Of a stretch of DNA of 64,000 nt, positions 22,974 to 33,027 are shown in pieces (position 1 is the stretch's first letter; the number at the start of each line of letters is the position of its first letter). The position numbers and the translations under genes were made by a program. The notes below the pieces were generated by a model. The model was given only the letters and a program-made list of their open reading frames with translations. It had not been told where the DNA came from and did no database searches. The stretch spans positions 1 through 64,000 of the forward strand of contig JADDMT010000113.1 of the NCBI GenBank assembly GCA_021401465.1, written 5' to 3'. This DNA is from Teratosphaeria epicoccoides. Its lineage: Eukaryota; Ascomycota; Dothideomycetes; Mycosphaerellales; Teratosphaeriaceae.

Positions 22974-23687
22974 TCACCCCAAGCCTCTTGCTCGCCCCTT
23001 CGTGCCTGTCCCTCTGCCAATACCACTTCCTCTGGTCGTGCCGACAGTCCCCCTACCTCTCCCAGTCTGCCCGCCAACCCCAGTATACCCTCTTGTCGAT
23101 CCACCAGTCCCTCGCACGCTCCTCGTCCGAGTCACGCCCCTCCCACCAGTCGGCGGCGCAACAGCTCTTCTTCTCTCCTCGTCTTCCGCTTTCCTCTGTG
23201 CCTCTTCCCTCCGTCTCTGCTCCTCCATAGCTCGCTTCTCGACCTCCTGCTGCCGCCTCAGCTCCTCACCCTCCGCATCCTCCAAATCCTGCGTCGCGCC
23301 CTGCCATCGCGGATTCAAGATCAGGCGCTGGTTGTGCTCGGTTTGTGAAAGGATGCGGGTCCAGGTAGCCAGCAGCGTGGAGGCGTTATCTACAGTCTGC
23401 TGCACTGTGTCCATATTCTCTTTCGCCTTTGTGAGACTGGCATTGACGTTCTCTATGACCTTGTTGACTTCACGCACACGCTCCAGCTCTGCTCTGAGTC
23501 GCGCTTCTCGTGTCTCGGATTGTGATGTCGCGCGTTGCTGTTGCTTCTGCGCGGACGAGGCATTGGACGGTGGTGTATGCTTTTGTGTGGTTGCGCCTGT
23601 GGTAAAGGGACTGGCGAAGAGGTCGTTGGTGTCCTGATCTTCCAGGTCCAGCCTGCTTATATCGGGCGTATTTTCCTGCTTCGCCAT
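22974..23687 (-). CDS. DUO1: DASH complex subunit Duo1
   Basis: This is a single exon on the minus strand of 237 residues. DASH/Dam1 rings couple kinetochores to microtubule plus ends. The conserved Duo1 core spans about residues 60-140: ELERVREVNKVIENVN, TVQQTVDNASTLLATW, ILSQTEHNQRLILNP and WQGATQDLEDAE. A coiled-coil, RE-rich helix follows and then a glycine/arginine/threonine-rich tail. The start at 23687 (MAKQENTPDISRLDL) is preferred over an ATG seven codons upstream because family members begin near this motif. Confidence 0.93.
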   Translation of the reverse strand: MAKQENTPDISRLDLEDQDTNDLFASPFTTGATTQKHTPPSNASSAQKQQQRATSQSETREARLRAELERVREVNKVIENVNASLTKAKENMDTVQQTVDNASTLLATWTRILSQTEHNQRLILNPRWQGATQDLEDAEGEELRRQQEVEKRAMEEQRRREEAQRKAEDEERRRAVAPPTGGRGVTRTRSVRGTGGSTRGYTGVGGQTGRGRGTVGTTRGSGIGRGTGTKGRARGLG

Positions 23688-24201
23688 TGCGTCGCGCGAG
23701 GACTCCAAGGCGCAGTTGATCTGCGACGTTACGTGTCGTTTGGCCCAATAATGCTCTGGCCGGCGTCTGTTGGCCGTAGTTGTTTATTTGTTGTGCTACT
23801 GTTGGCTCTTCGGACGCGTTCGCGCGCTAAAAGCCCTGCAGGTTTGTGGTTTGGTGGCTGGTATCCTGCGTTGATCCCGAACGTACTTCGTCTCATACAA
23901 CCATCTCCCTATCCTCAGCATCTCTACGCCCCGACCGCGAGCATCGAAGCGCAGCGCATACATTTAGTGACACGGACACCTTTTTGAATATATAGTAGGA
24001 TTGGGTACTGGGAGGCGACTGGTCGCGACCAGACATAACAAGAGCCCAGCGCTTAATAAACATATCAACGGGAAAGGCGCACTAGCAGCTCTACAAGGCA
24101 AGATCGTTGGAGCGTCGGGAGGCATACGGTAGTGAGAAGGAGTCGGCCGGCTGGTGTAGCTTGATCGGGTGGTGTAATACTCGAGGTCAAGCCGGGTCCA
24201 C
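23688..24201. other. Divergent promoter region between Duo1 and a TP/SP-rich protein gene
   Basis: These 514 bases separate two divergent starts. No specific operator was recognised. Confidence 0.4.
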
Positions 24202-25667
24202 ATGCAATCGAACATGCCCTCAACTCCCGAAACAACTCGTGTTCTTCGCTTAAACACCCCACCAACGCCTCTTCATGGGACGCGGCACGACAGGTACCAC
24301 CCATACTCGCCTCGACGCTCAAGTCGAGCCACGGCGCAGCGGAATCCGTACAGCTCGCACACCGCTGAGCGGTCGCCGCGAACTGGAAGCCAGCGCCATA
24401 CCACACCTCCACCAACTGCCAAGAGGACGCGCTTTGCGCGAAGGCCTACCCAGCTCTCTTCGCCGCCCTCATCACCAGCCTCTCCCGCACGGACCCGTCA
24501 CACCCCGCAGCGACAATTGAACAAGACGCCAGGAAAAGTTCTATTGTCCTCTGCTCGCAAAGCTACTCAAGTCGTATCGACAAACTCGCTCTCAGATTCC
24601 GACAATTCGAGACCTTCACATCCAGCACCAACGACCGCAGACCAAATCGTAATGCTGCCAACGCCCTCGAAGACACCCAAAAAGCGGGACAATACTGCGA
24701 TTCACTCAGCTGCGCGCGTTCTAAGCTTCCAACCGAATGATCCAAATGATGTGATGCCTTCGCCGCGCAGGATCAAGAAACACGGTCGCTTCAATTCTGC
24801 AAGCGGCTTCAATCTCTACGACGACACAATGGAACCGCTAACGGTTCAAACCGTCCCCATCTTCACAGATGCGAATGCGCGAGTGCCGGAGCTTGACCAG
24901 ACCGAAGAGAACCCTTTTGTTGGCCCGCGCCATGTTGAACCCAAGCCGAAGCGTACTCAGCGGAACAAGCCGAAGCATGAGATAGAGATGCTTGAGGCCG
25001 CGAAGAGAGATGAGGGCGTCGTGTTCAATTTGTAAGTGCTGTAGAGACACCATACACGTACTTGCAAGCTAACAATGACCCCAGCCGCGGCAAGAAGATA
25101 TTCCGACGATTCTCGGACCCAGAGCAAGACCGATCGTCATCTGCAGGTACCGAAGGCAGCTTCTCACCTGGTCAACTTGGTCAGAGGTCACTCAAGAGAA
25201 GTGCAGGTGCATCCGCTGGGAGACCTCTGACACGCAGCTCCATCAAGCCGCGTCTGCTCTTTCCCTCAGAAGAGCAACTGCGCGAGCGCGAGCAAGGTGC
25301 CAATGATGTTGATGAGGAGGCTGTGACGGATATTGAGATGGGCTCATGCGGTGGCTCGAGGCGAAAGTCGCATGACCTGCGAACGCCAAACAAGAGCCGG
25401 CCCAGACAGGTTACGCCACCGAATACCGCACGTGCCACGAGGTCGAGGAAGAACGTGCCGGATGTGCCAGATCCTACCTATGAGGAAGAGCCTGAGCCGA
25501 GGAGCGTTGGCTCTGATGCCCCGACCCCAGCAGCGCCGAAGATGAAGGCCAAGAGCCCCTTCGACTCGTGGCAGCGCACGAAGGCTAGCAAGAAGAGATC
25601 TGGTGAAGAGGGCGAGGTGGCGGGTAGTAAGAGGACAAGGAGGACAGTTGTTGAGAGTCCTGCTTGA
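24202..25667 (+). CDS. Disordered nuclear-type protein rich in CDK-like S/T-P sites
   Basis: Exons 24202-25031 and 25085-25667 (53-nt intron with CTAAC branch point) give 470 residues. The protein is basic and mostly disordered, with many TP and SP sites (for example TPSKTPKK, SPRRIKK, RTPNKSRPR) and KR-rich clusters suggesting nuclear location. The best conserved-looking segment is ENPFVGPRHVEPKPKR followed across the intron by FRGKKIFRRFSDPE. I do not recognise a named family with certainty. The S/T-P density resembles cell-cycle co-regulators phosphorylated by CDK, which is inference. It shares an upstream region with Duo1, a mitotic gene. Confidence 0.7.
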
Positions 25668-26312
25668 GTGTCCAAGCAATTGAGGTGTCACCTGAGAGCG
25701 TACACTCAGCATTTGCGAGATTTGCTGTCTTGGAGTACAGTCAATACACACACTATTGATGAATGCGACGGCCGGAACTCCGATTGGCGGGCGCTCTGGG
25801 TAGTAACAAGCGAGGCGTTGGGGTATTGCCACACTGGGTGGCCGACACTGTTGAGCTCACAAGCGGGCGCACTAAACATGGAATCTCTACCCGAATTTTA
25901 AGGCACGAATCCAAATTGAGACCAAGCACATCCCACTGGAACCTGAATATTCACTCAGTGACAGACAGCCTTATGGCTGATCGTCGGACAGGACAGATTG
26001 CCGCCAAAGCTACATGGCATATTGCTACAATCTCGAATTCATCATGGTCCAGAGTATCCACCAACACTCCACTAGCTCAAAAAAGTGTCTCGCAACCTGC
26101 AACAGCTCTCATGACTTCCGCGCATCCGAGCGATCATGGTTGTGGCAAAGACTGCATACAGAGCTGGCGTCTCAACCTGTTTCGGGTTCACCATAAGAAA
26201 GATGGGAAGGCAGGAAGGTCTCGATCTTGTGCTTTACGCTGTACCATCTCGCATGACGAATACAGACCGCATCGCATCGCCTACACAGACAAGCGGGTCA
26301 AGATCTAGCACG
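25668..26312. other. Intergenic region
   Basis: Open frames exist but look random in composition. No supportable gene or site. Confidence 0.4.
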
Positions 26313-26657
26313 ATGTATTTCCCGCGCGCATTGCTGCTCGTCCTTCTTCACGCCAGCAATGCAGCAGCATGCAAATACTACTATCTCTGCCGTTGCATCC
26401 TCATCTCAACAGGCAAACAAGATGATGACTTGACGTCGCGGACATGCGGTAAATTTGCGGGAACCGAGTTTGATGATCCCGACAAGGCTGTGAGTCCTTG
26501 CTTCCACTCCAGGGTGAGGACACGTGCTGATGCTGATGCTGGTGCTGCGCAGTGCGCCGCCAACGACTACGACCATCGTCTCTGGAATTGTAATTTCAAA
26601 GATAAGTGTAATGAGGTGGCAGGAGTTTCTGGGCTCTATAAGGATGGGTGTTTTTGA
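26313..26657 (+). CDS. Small secreted cysteine-rich protein (effector-like), two exons
   Basis: Exons 26313-26489 and 26553-26657 give 93 residues. An N-terminal signal peptide (MYFPRALLLVLLHASNAAA) is followed by a mature chain with eight cysteines, opening CKYYYLCRC and closing KDGCF. The 63-nt intron has a GTGAGT donor and GCGCAG acceptor. Its length is a multiple of three and it has no stop, so an unspliced reading stays open but inserts a ninth cysteine. The cysteine spacing resembles a family of dothideomycete small secreted proteins, by recollection only. Function unknown; effector-like on architecture. Confidence 0.72.
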   Translation: MYFPRALLLVLLHASNAAACKYYYLCRCILISTGKQDDDLTSRTCGKFAGTEFDDPDKAVSPCFHSRVRTRADADAGAAQCAANDYDHRLWNCNFKDKCNEVAGVSGLYKDGCF

Positions 26658-26996
26658 GGCGGTGGTGGGCGGGGTATGAGCATTTGTGACATATGAGGTC
26701 CCAAATGGAGTGCTTGATGTTGAGGCGTTGATGGGCACGCTGTTCGTTCGTCAATCATATTTGCAATGAAACGGCCAGGAAGGGCGGATCTACTACGCAA
26801 ATGCTTGCTGTCAAGATGTGGTGGAGCTTTGTCCAGATCATTATGTACAGTGCATCGAGACAAAGTTCAAAAGTGCTTGCATTGAACCTGATAATGCGCC
26901 CCCGTACTCCAGACGCGACTTCCATCTACTTTCGAAGCACTTCAGCGTCCCGTCCTTCTGCGTCGTATATGCTACAGTGGCCACCTCGTTGTCAGG
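26658..26996. other. Intergenic region
   Basis: 339 bases without a recognised feature; probable terminator of the secreted-protein gene and promoter of the next gene. Confidence 0.4.
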
Positions 26997-28160
26997 ATGA
27001 GTGCTGCTGCTCTCCAAGCACTTCTGCGATTCCTCAGTCAGGATGCCAAAGTGCCACTGACGACGGCAATGGCGAAAGTCAAAGACCTCCAGAAATTAGA
27101 CTTAGACACACCAGAGAAGTTGGCGAAGGTGAAAACTGCGGAGATCATGTCGATATTTGAGGATGAAAAAATAGCGAAACAAATCATCACGGCAGCAAGG
27201 CGTGTGTCAAAGAAGCGAGCTGCTGGCGGCAACGCTGTCGCTGCTTCGCCAAAGAAGCAGAGGAAGCAGGACCCATATGTGCAGGCCGCTGCTCTCACGG
27301 ATGTTGAGACGTCTTTGGAGCTGCCGGAAAGTGATCTGGACGCAGAGGAGTTGGCTCAGACTGTCGTTGTCACAAATCGAGCGCCACTGGTACTGGCGTT
27401 TGTCGTCACCTTGCTCAAATATACGATGCCGGAGCAGCCACTGTCTAGCCGGCTGTCTTTGGCACAAGGATACGTGAGCACGACATCACGGTCCAGAGCT
27501 GTCAGCCTTGGGATACAGGAGGCCAGTAAGGAGGAACAAGAAGCTGAGAAGGCTTTGGGCGAAGGTCAGCCGAATGTGAAGATCGTGGGACATGAATTGA
27601 AAGTGCTGAGACGATGGGGCTACGAGTGGAAGCGAGGCGATCAGGCAGGGGATAGAGTATCAGCGCGAGGTGCTGTGGAAGCTGAACATGAAGCTGAGAA
27701 TGGCGGTGACGAGCCAAACGATAGACCGCTGCGGGAGGAGAATTCACCACTCTGGGCGTTGGACCTTGAGGCGCTACGCAAATCTAACCGTACAAACATC
27801 GTCGCCACCAACACACAAGCTGGTAACAATAGCAACTTGCCTATATACACACCGCAGTCTGCCCGAGCTTATCTGCTAAAGTCTTTCGATAGTCCAGCAC
27901 CTCCAGACCCAAAAGCCAAGAAGCCTTCTGCTGCATCAAGACTTGCCCAGAAGGAAGAGAATCTCGGCAAGCTGCTCCGCGCCCTAGATCTGGTCTACGA
28001 ATCTTGGGCACCGTTCTTAGAGCCAGAGGTGCTGGATCAGCGCACATGGGGATGGTACGTCAAGGTACGGCCGGCGGTTGCAGACGGTGTCGCTGGTTGG
28101 GGTGGCAAGAATGAATGTTCATTCTCCAATATTCTTGCTCTGAGGCGGACGCCGTCTTGA
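26997..28160 (+). CDS. Conserved fungal protein of unknown function
   Basis: This is a single-exon gene of 387 residues. The N-terminal 65 residues look helical and could be a helix-hairpin-helix-like fold (VKDLQKLDLDTPEKLAKV). A basic linker with a possible nuclear signal (SPKKQRKQ) follows. The middle segment LAFVVTLLKYTMPEQPLSSR and later HELKVLRRWGYEWK and LLRALDLVYESWAPF look like conserved blocks seen in other ascomycetes, but I cannot name the family. A DNA-related nuclear role is inference from the N-terminal fold only. It ends 63 bp from the convergent HAD gene. Confidence 0.72.
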   Translation: MSAAALQALLRFLSQDAKVPLTTAMAKVKDLQKLDLDTPEKLAKVKTAEIMSIFEDEKIAKQIITAARRVSKKRAAGGNAVAASPKKQRKQDPYVQAAALTDVETSLELPESDLDAEELAQTVVVTNRAPLVLAFVVTLLKYTMPEQPLSSRLSLAQGYVSTTSRSRAVSLGIQEASKEEQEAEKALGEGQPNVKIVGHELKVLRRWGYEWKRGDQAGDRVSARGAVEAEHEAENGGDEPNDRPLREENSPLWALDLEALRKSNRTNIVATNTQAGNNSNLPIYTPQSARAYLLKSFDSPAPPDPKAKKPSAASRLAQKEENLGKLLRALDLVYESWAPFLEPEVLDQRTWGWYVKVRPAVADGVAGWGGKNECSFSNILALRRTPS

Positions 28161-28223
28161 GCTCTCCAATTGCACAGCTGAGGAGAGCCCGGTTCGCGAG
28201 CGGTGTAGCTCGGCAAGACTTCA

Positions 28224-29252
28224 TCACCGTCCAATCAATAGCCTTGCCAACGTGCCCATCCCATTAACGACGACATTCGGCGACCCACGTCTCAGAATCT
28301 CCAGCAAACTCCCGCTCGTGGCAGCGTCGTCAAGGAGCTCAACAGCCGACGGTGCATCGATTGACCCATCCTCCTTAGGAACAAGCACGGCATACCATCC
28401 AGCTTCTGTCGCGCCCTTGACGTCCTTCTCGTATTCATCACCCACATACACTTTGTCGAACTCACTCAAATCCATCGCAGCCGTGCTCGGTATTACATGA
28501 AGCATTGACTCCGCGGCCATGAAGATCCGCCTATCAGGTTTCTCATACCCAACATCGTACGACATGACCGCAAAATCAATATCGAATGGTTCGCTAGCTG
28601 ATGGTTTATGTGTAGGCTCGCTGCCGACGCGATACGGACTCGTCTTCAGACCCAGGGACGTCAGGACATCAGCAACGCGGTCATCGGAGTTGGTGATGAC
28701 GCCAACTCTCAGGTGGTCAATATGAGGTGGTGGTCGACGGCGGAGGCCGCGGATAAGCTCGACGGCTCCCGGTGTGATATTGTAGCCTTCTGCGGAGGAA
28801 AAGCGGTGGATGAGGCGAGGTGCTAGGTCGTTGTGGATATGCTGATCTGCGCCTAGAAGGGGTTGGAAGGTGTTGTGGATGATCTGTGCTATCATGTCAG
28901 GATCTGGTAAGGTACTAGGATGGTTTGCATCTCACACATTTGTCCACCATGTCTTTGGATTCATGCCGTTATTCTTGCCAAAGTTGGGATTCGCTTTCTC
29001 CTCCTTTTTGAACGCTGCATATTTGGTCGTTAGTATCAGTCAACTCGACCGACATCTTGCTTTAAAGAGTAACGCACCTGTTTTGAACGAAGCCATTAAC
29101 TGCTCATCTGTAAATCCGCCTAGTCCTAGCGACCTTGCCACTTCGCCATACTGCTGTGCAATTGGGCACTTGGGCCTGAACAGCGTGCCAAATGCGTCGA
29201 AACATATCAGAAGGTTCCTTCTCGGAAGCATATCGTCCTCGTGGCTGGTCAT
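28224..29252 (-). CDS. HAD-superfamily hydrolase (HDHD3-like)
   Basis: Minus-strand exons 29252-29078, 29014-28938 and 28883-28224 give 303 residues. HAD motif I is FDAFGTLF (nucleophile Asp), motif II VGVITNSDD, motif III lysine in YEKPDRRIF, and motif IV VYVGDEYEKDV. The short middle exon codes for the cap region (NPNFGKNNGMNPKTWWTN), which is typical of fungal HDHD3-like proteins. Intron 1 (63 nt) has a CTAAC branch. Intron 2 (54 nt) uses a less common GTGTGA donor with a CTGAC branch. Likely a cytosolic phosphatase; substrate unknown. Confidence 0.88.
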
Positions 29253-29810
29253 TTGTCATTGACAATATGAAACGACGCAGGCAATGTATGATATACTTGG
29301 ATGGACACCTCTCAAGATTTGTTTGTTCGATATGTGTTTACTATTGCTTATCTGTCGTCGATTGCCTGTTGCTGCCGATTGCTACACCAAAACTTTTCAA
29401 TGAGAGCGATGAACGTAAGGAAAAGGGTGACATCGGTCGCGCCGTCGGTATATCTTCGGACTCCTAAGCGACGTGTTCCCCCACTTCTCCTTCATCGAAC
29501 TCGTTGAATACTACAACGAACCTCTGCGTAGACTTTACGTTCAGATGCACCATATATGCACTCCAACCGTACAAAGTAGGCCGAACTTATCCAGCCGTGA
29601 ACCTCAGCATACAACTGGCATCCGAGCTACTCATTCCAACCCTCAGCACTACCACCTTCCCCGCGCAAAAGAATGTCTCCGTCACTCGAGAGCCGGGCCA
29701 GCGACTGCCTACTGGCTCGCTTGCACTGATCAAACCTGCTCCATCACCATTATCCACTGATCAAACTTCCTCCATCACCATCATCGATCGCTGGCCTCTC
29801 CTGAATTGGG

Positions 29811-30305
29811 GGCGAGGGAGTTTGATCTGGTTGTTGGGGGTGATGGTAAGAATTCGAGAACGAGTGGTTGGTTCGTGAGCAGTTTGATGGCAATCGAGTC
29901 ATGTTGATGAGTGTGCAGGCCTCAAGGAATGCAGAAGCGCTGCTAGGCTTTCGTGGGGCCTCAAAGCAGGGAGATCTTGCGTTGCGTGAACATGCAGCCA
30001 TGGCTTTTCAGGACGCTGGCTGGAAGACTCCTCTTCTGCTTCAGCATATGATCAAGGTTGAGGACTCCCACGCGAGCAAGATAGCGCAGGTGAAGCCACC
30101 GATACTTTCAAACGGCAGGATAGTACTAGTCGGTGATGCAGGCATTGCGGCAGGGACTGCTGGCTCCGGAACCAGTCTCGCCCTTGCTGGCGCGTACCGT
30201 CTAGCTGGAGGAATTCACTCACATAGTGGCGACCTAGAAGCGGCTTTGAAGCGCATGAAGCCTATTGTCAAGGAGTTGCAGTGGGTGCCACCTCCTATGC
30301 CGTGA
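29811..30305 (+). pseudogene. C-terminal remnant of an FAD-dependent monooxygenase
   Basis: A C-terminal block of about 125 residues matches the FAD-dependent aromatic-ring monooxygenase type, including GRIVLVGDAGIA (the GD motif contacting FAD ribose) and AGSGTSLALAGAYRLAGGI. A short upstream piece (FDLVVGGDGKNSR, 29821-29859) matches the second flavin motif but lies in another frame. The N-terminal Rossmann GxGxxG half is missing from the 550 bases upstream. An intron might bridge the two pieces only with loss of expected residues, so I read it as a truncated relic. Confidence 0.65.
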
Positions 30306-31475
30306 ATTGCCGCTCCACAGACGAGCTGGAGTGTCTGGATTCGCTTTTTTTTTTTTTTTTGCGCTCATTGCATGGTTGAGAATTGTAGAGGTGACGCAGC
30401 TTTTTGGAAGTGCAGTGGCGAGTAATGATACGTTTCCGCTGCCTGAGTATTCATGAACCAATGGGGATTGAACGTCGTCGACCTGGCTGGCCTGTGAGAG
30501 CTGGGTGAGGAAGGTCGAACAGGTTGCCATCACCTTCTTCGGACAGCTTGCCATTGTGGTGGCGCCTTGACAGGGCTGTAAGTCCTGATATCTCCAGCAA
30601 TACAATTACGTTAATAAGCAGCAAAGAGGGCGACACTCAACCAGCCTACCCTACCTAAGACTTCGGCATCTGTCTATGGCGAGCATTGCGTTACTTTACA
30701 AAAGACATGATTGCGGAAAGGATTTCGTACCTTCCATAACCTTGTGTTCTCGCTCCCATGTCCAAGAGATTGCACTCGGCGATCAAGTCTGCGAGAGCGC
30801 TAAATATACTGGCAAATTGGTTGGATGCGATGACAGCCGAACGATTGTCCGCTCACAATCACAGGTTCTTCAATCACATCGTGAAATACCCCGGCGACAG
30901 TCTTGAATAGCATGCCATCCGAGCTAATAGATGTGTTCTTGAAATGCCATGCGCTCCCGAACAAGATCATATCGGCCTATGTCATGAAAAATGCATGCAG
31001 CTGATAAGTGAACAGATTCGTGGCGCAACTGTCCGACCGCAACGCCTCTATTACTTGGCTTTACTGCTATAGCGTAAAAGCACATCTGATGAGCTACTCT
31101 TAGCTTGCGGGATGTGCTTCATAGAGCTGATTGAGTAGCGCTTTGCTTATTACTCACGCTTCAGGCGTGCGGCTGTTAGTCTAGGAAAGCACAATATTAC
31201 TGAAGCCCGCAAACAGAGTATAGCGATTTCCAGTCTACCGCGCTGCTATCCTTCGCCTTCGCATTGATTTATTGTATTTAGAGTAGGCGCTACAGTGATG
31301 CCCGTAAGCTAGACTTTGTGTGACAACTAGGTGTGTACACCGCCGGCTGTAAATTCGCACCTTTGCCATGGGCACGATGGTCCGGTCAAGGCCGAATGAA
31401 AGGATAGAACACCATCAGCGTCCTCTCTGCACAAGTCTCAGGACCTTCAGGCAACAGGGCTATTTGACAAGCAGA
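30306..31475. other. Long intergenic region between two decayed oxidoreductase genes
   Basis: It holds a poly-T run (about 30343-30360). No coding signal was found over 1.1 kb, and composition is close to the surrounding average. Confidence 0.45.
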
Positions 31476-32463
31476 ATGAACTTCACCAACATCTCCCGCA
31501 GGTCGACATATCCAACAATTTCTCCAGGAGCTCCGTCTCAGGACCAAAGTGGTGAGTCGTTCGTGATCCCACTCCTGCACAAAAGCTATCTGCTCAACTT
31601 ACGCTTCCATGTAGGCAAAACCATACTCGTCACCGGTGGCAGTGAAGGCATAGGTCTCGGCATAGCTTTGGCCTGCATTCAAGCCAACGCGGCCAAAGAA
31701 GTCAGTACAGGTCGCTCGCTTTCCAAATTGTCAGCCGCGCAGACCAAACCAAAACAATAGCCCTCAAGCACCATTCGAGACCATCATCACCGACTCGAGC
31801 GACGATGCCTTCATCAAAGCCATGTGGTCAAACCTTGCTGCCAAAGGAACGTTCATCGACACCCTCGTACTCAATGCAGTCGGCCTCCGTGACCCGGACA
31901 CCGTCGACAACGAGATAGCCAATTTCACCTTCACGTGTAACATGACTTTACGCCAGGTCGACTTGTTCCGCACGCAGTCCAACCCAACACATCGCCACAA
32001 GATTCTGAATCACCGGACCGATTATTCCGCCAGTAAAGCAGGCATAGCATCCTATCTAGGCCATCTCGCGGACAAGATTCCAGAGTCAGAAAGGCGCACC
32101 ATACCTTTTCACCCAGGAGCCGTCTATTCCGCCATAGTGGAGAGGTTGAAATCGCCAAGAAATATCGGGATATGGGATCATCCGTCATTGTCTGCACATA
32201 CTTGCTTTTGGCTTTGTGGCAAGGCAGGCTTCTTGCACGGCAGATTTGTGTGGACGAACTGGGATGCGGATCAGCTTTTGCGGCGGAAAGATGAAATTGC
32301 GAATATGGAGCCGGGATACTTGAAAGTGGGGATCCAGGGCTTGAATAACAGCAAGATGGAGGAGTTTCAGAAAAAAGTAAGGAGAATCCGGTCGACGGTG
32401 GGTGGGTGCCTGAGCAGAGGCGACAGTTCGGCTTCAGAGGAACGAGCGTTGGGAATGAAATGA
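31476..32463 (+). pseudogene. Short-chain dehydrogenase/reductase, frameshifted and internally deleted
   Basis: Exon 1 (31476-31551) joins across a 63-nt intron to the NAD(P)-binding motif KTILVTGGSEGIGLGIA. The reading then stops at 31758-31760 (TAG), but homology resumes one base out of frame from 31762 (FETIITDSSDDAF, LVLNAVG) and continues to the YSASKAG active-site motif, HPGAVYS and FVWTNWDADQLL near the C-terminus. The segment that should carry the catalytic serine strand between the NAVG motif and YSASK is much shortened. Shift plus deletion argue for a pseudogene; a one-base sequencing error could explain the shift but not the missing stretch. Confidence 0.7.
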
Positions 32464-33027
32464 GAGGCCGATATAAGTATGGATGTTGGGAGACAAATGA
32501 AGGATAACCTCATGGTACCAGTTTCTGACTAGGTGAAGCAATTTCAAGCTACAGCTTCTGAAATGATTTACAAGACAGCTTATACAAGAGCATCTATCTA
32601 CTTCTCAGACACCCTGTGTTGTGATCATGCCCGTCATGCAAGTGAATAGCCACATTAGGAGCTAACCAATGTACATCATTAACCCCTTAGTCAAACAGGT
32701 TCGCGAACCATCGCAATCATCACTGAACCCGATCTCATCAACAAGGGAACAGAAGGCCACATTGGCGCGCTCGCAAATCATCAACAACGCACGGGAAGAT
32801 AGTAAAGTCGCAACTCAAGTCGCGCGATCAGCCTGTACGAGAATTTTCATGCATGACACACCCAGGACAGAGGACAAAACGTGTACAATTGCTAAAGGGG
32901 TATCATTCTATACCATGAGGACGTCCCAACCAACAGAAACGCCTCGCAAGCCAAAAGTCTTCCTAGATACCATAGACAAACAGATCCTGCTGCGGCCAAA
33001 ATCGATGCAAATGCTACTCACAATGCA
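32464..33027. other. Intergenic region
   Basis: 3' flank of the SDR remnant and of the convergent lipase gene. No supportable feature. Confidence 0.4.

Noticed and set aside
25763..26308. 181-codon plus-strand frame upstream of the second secreted protein
   Set aside because: Composition is random, there is no family signal, and it ends just before a convincing signal-peptide start.
29460..29800. N-terminal half for the FAD monooxygenase
   Set aside because: No GxGxxG dinucleotide-binding motif occurs in any frame of this stretch.
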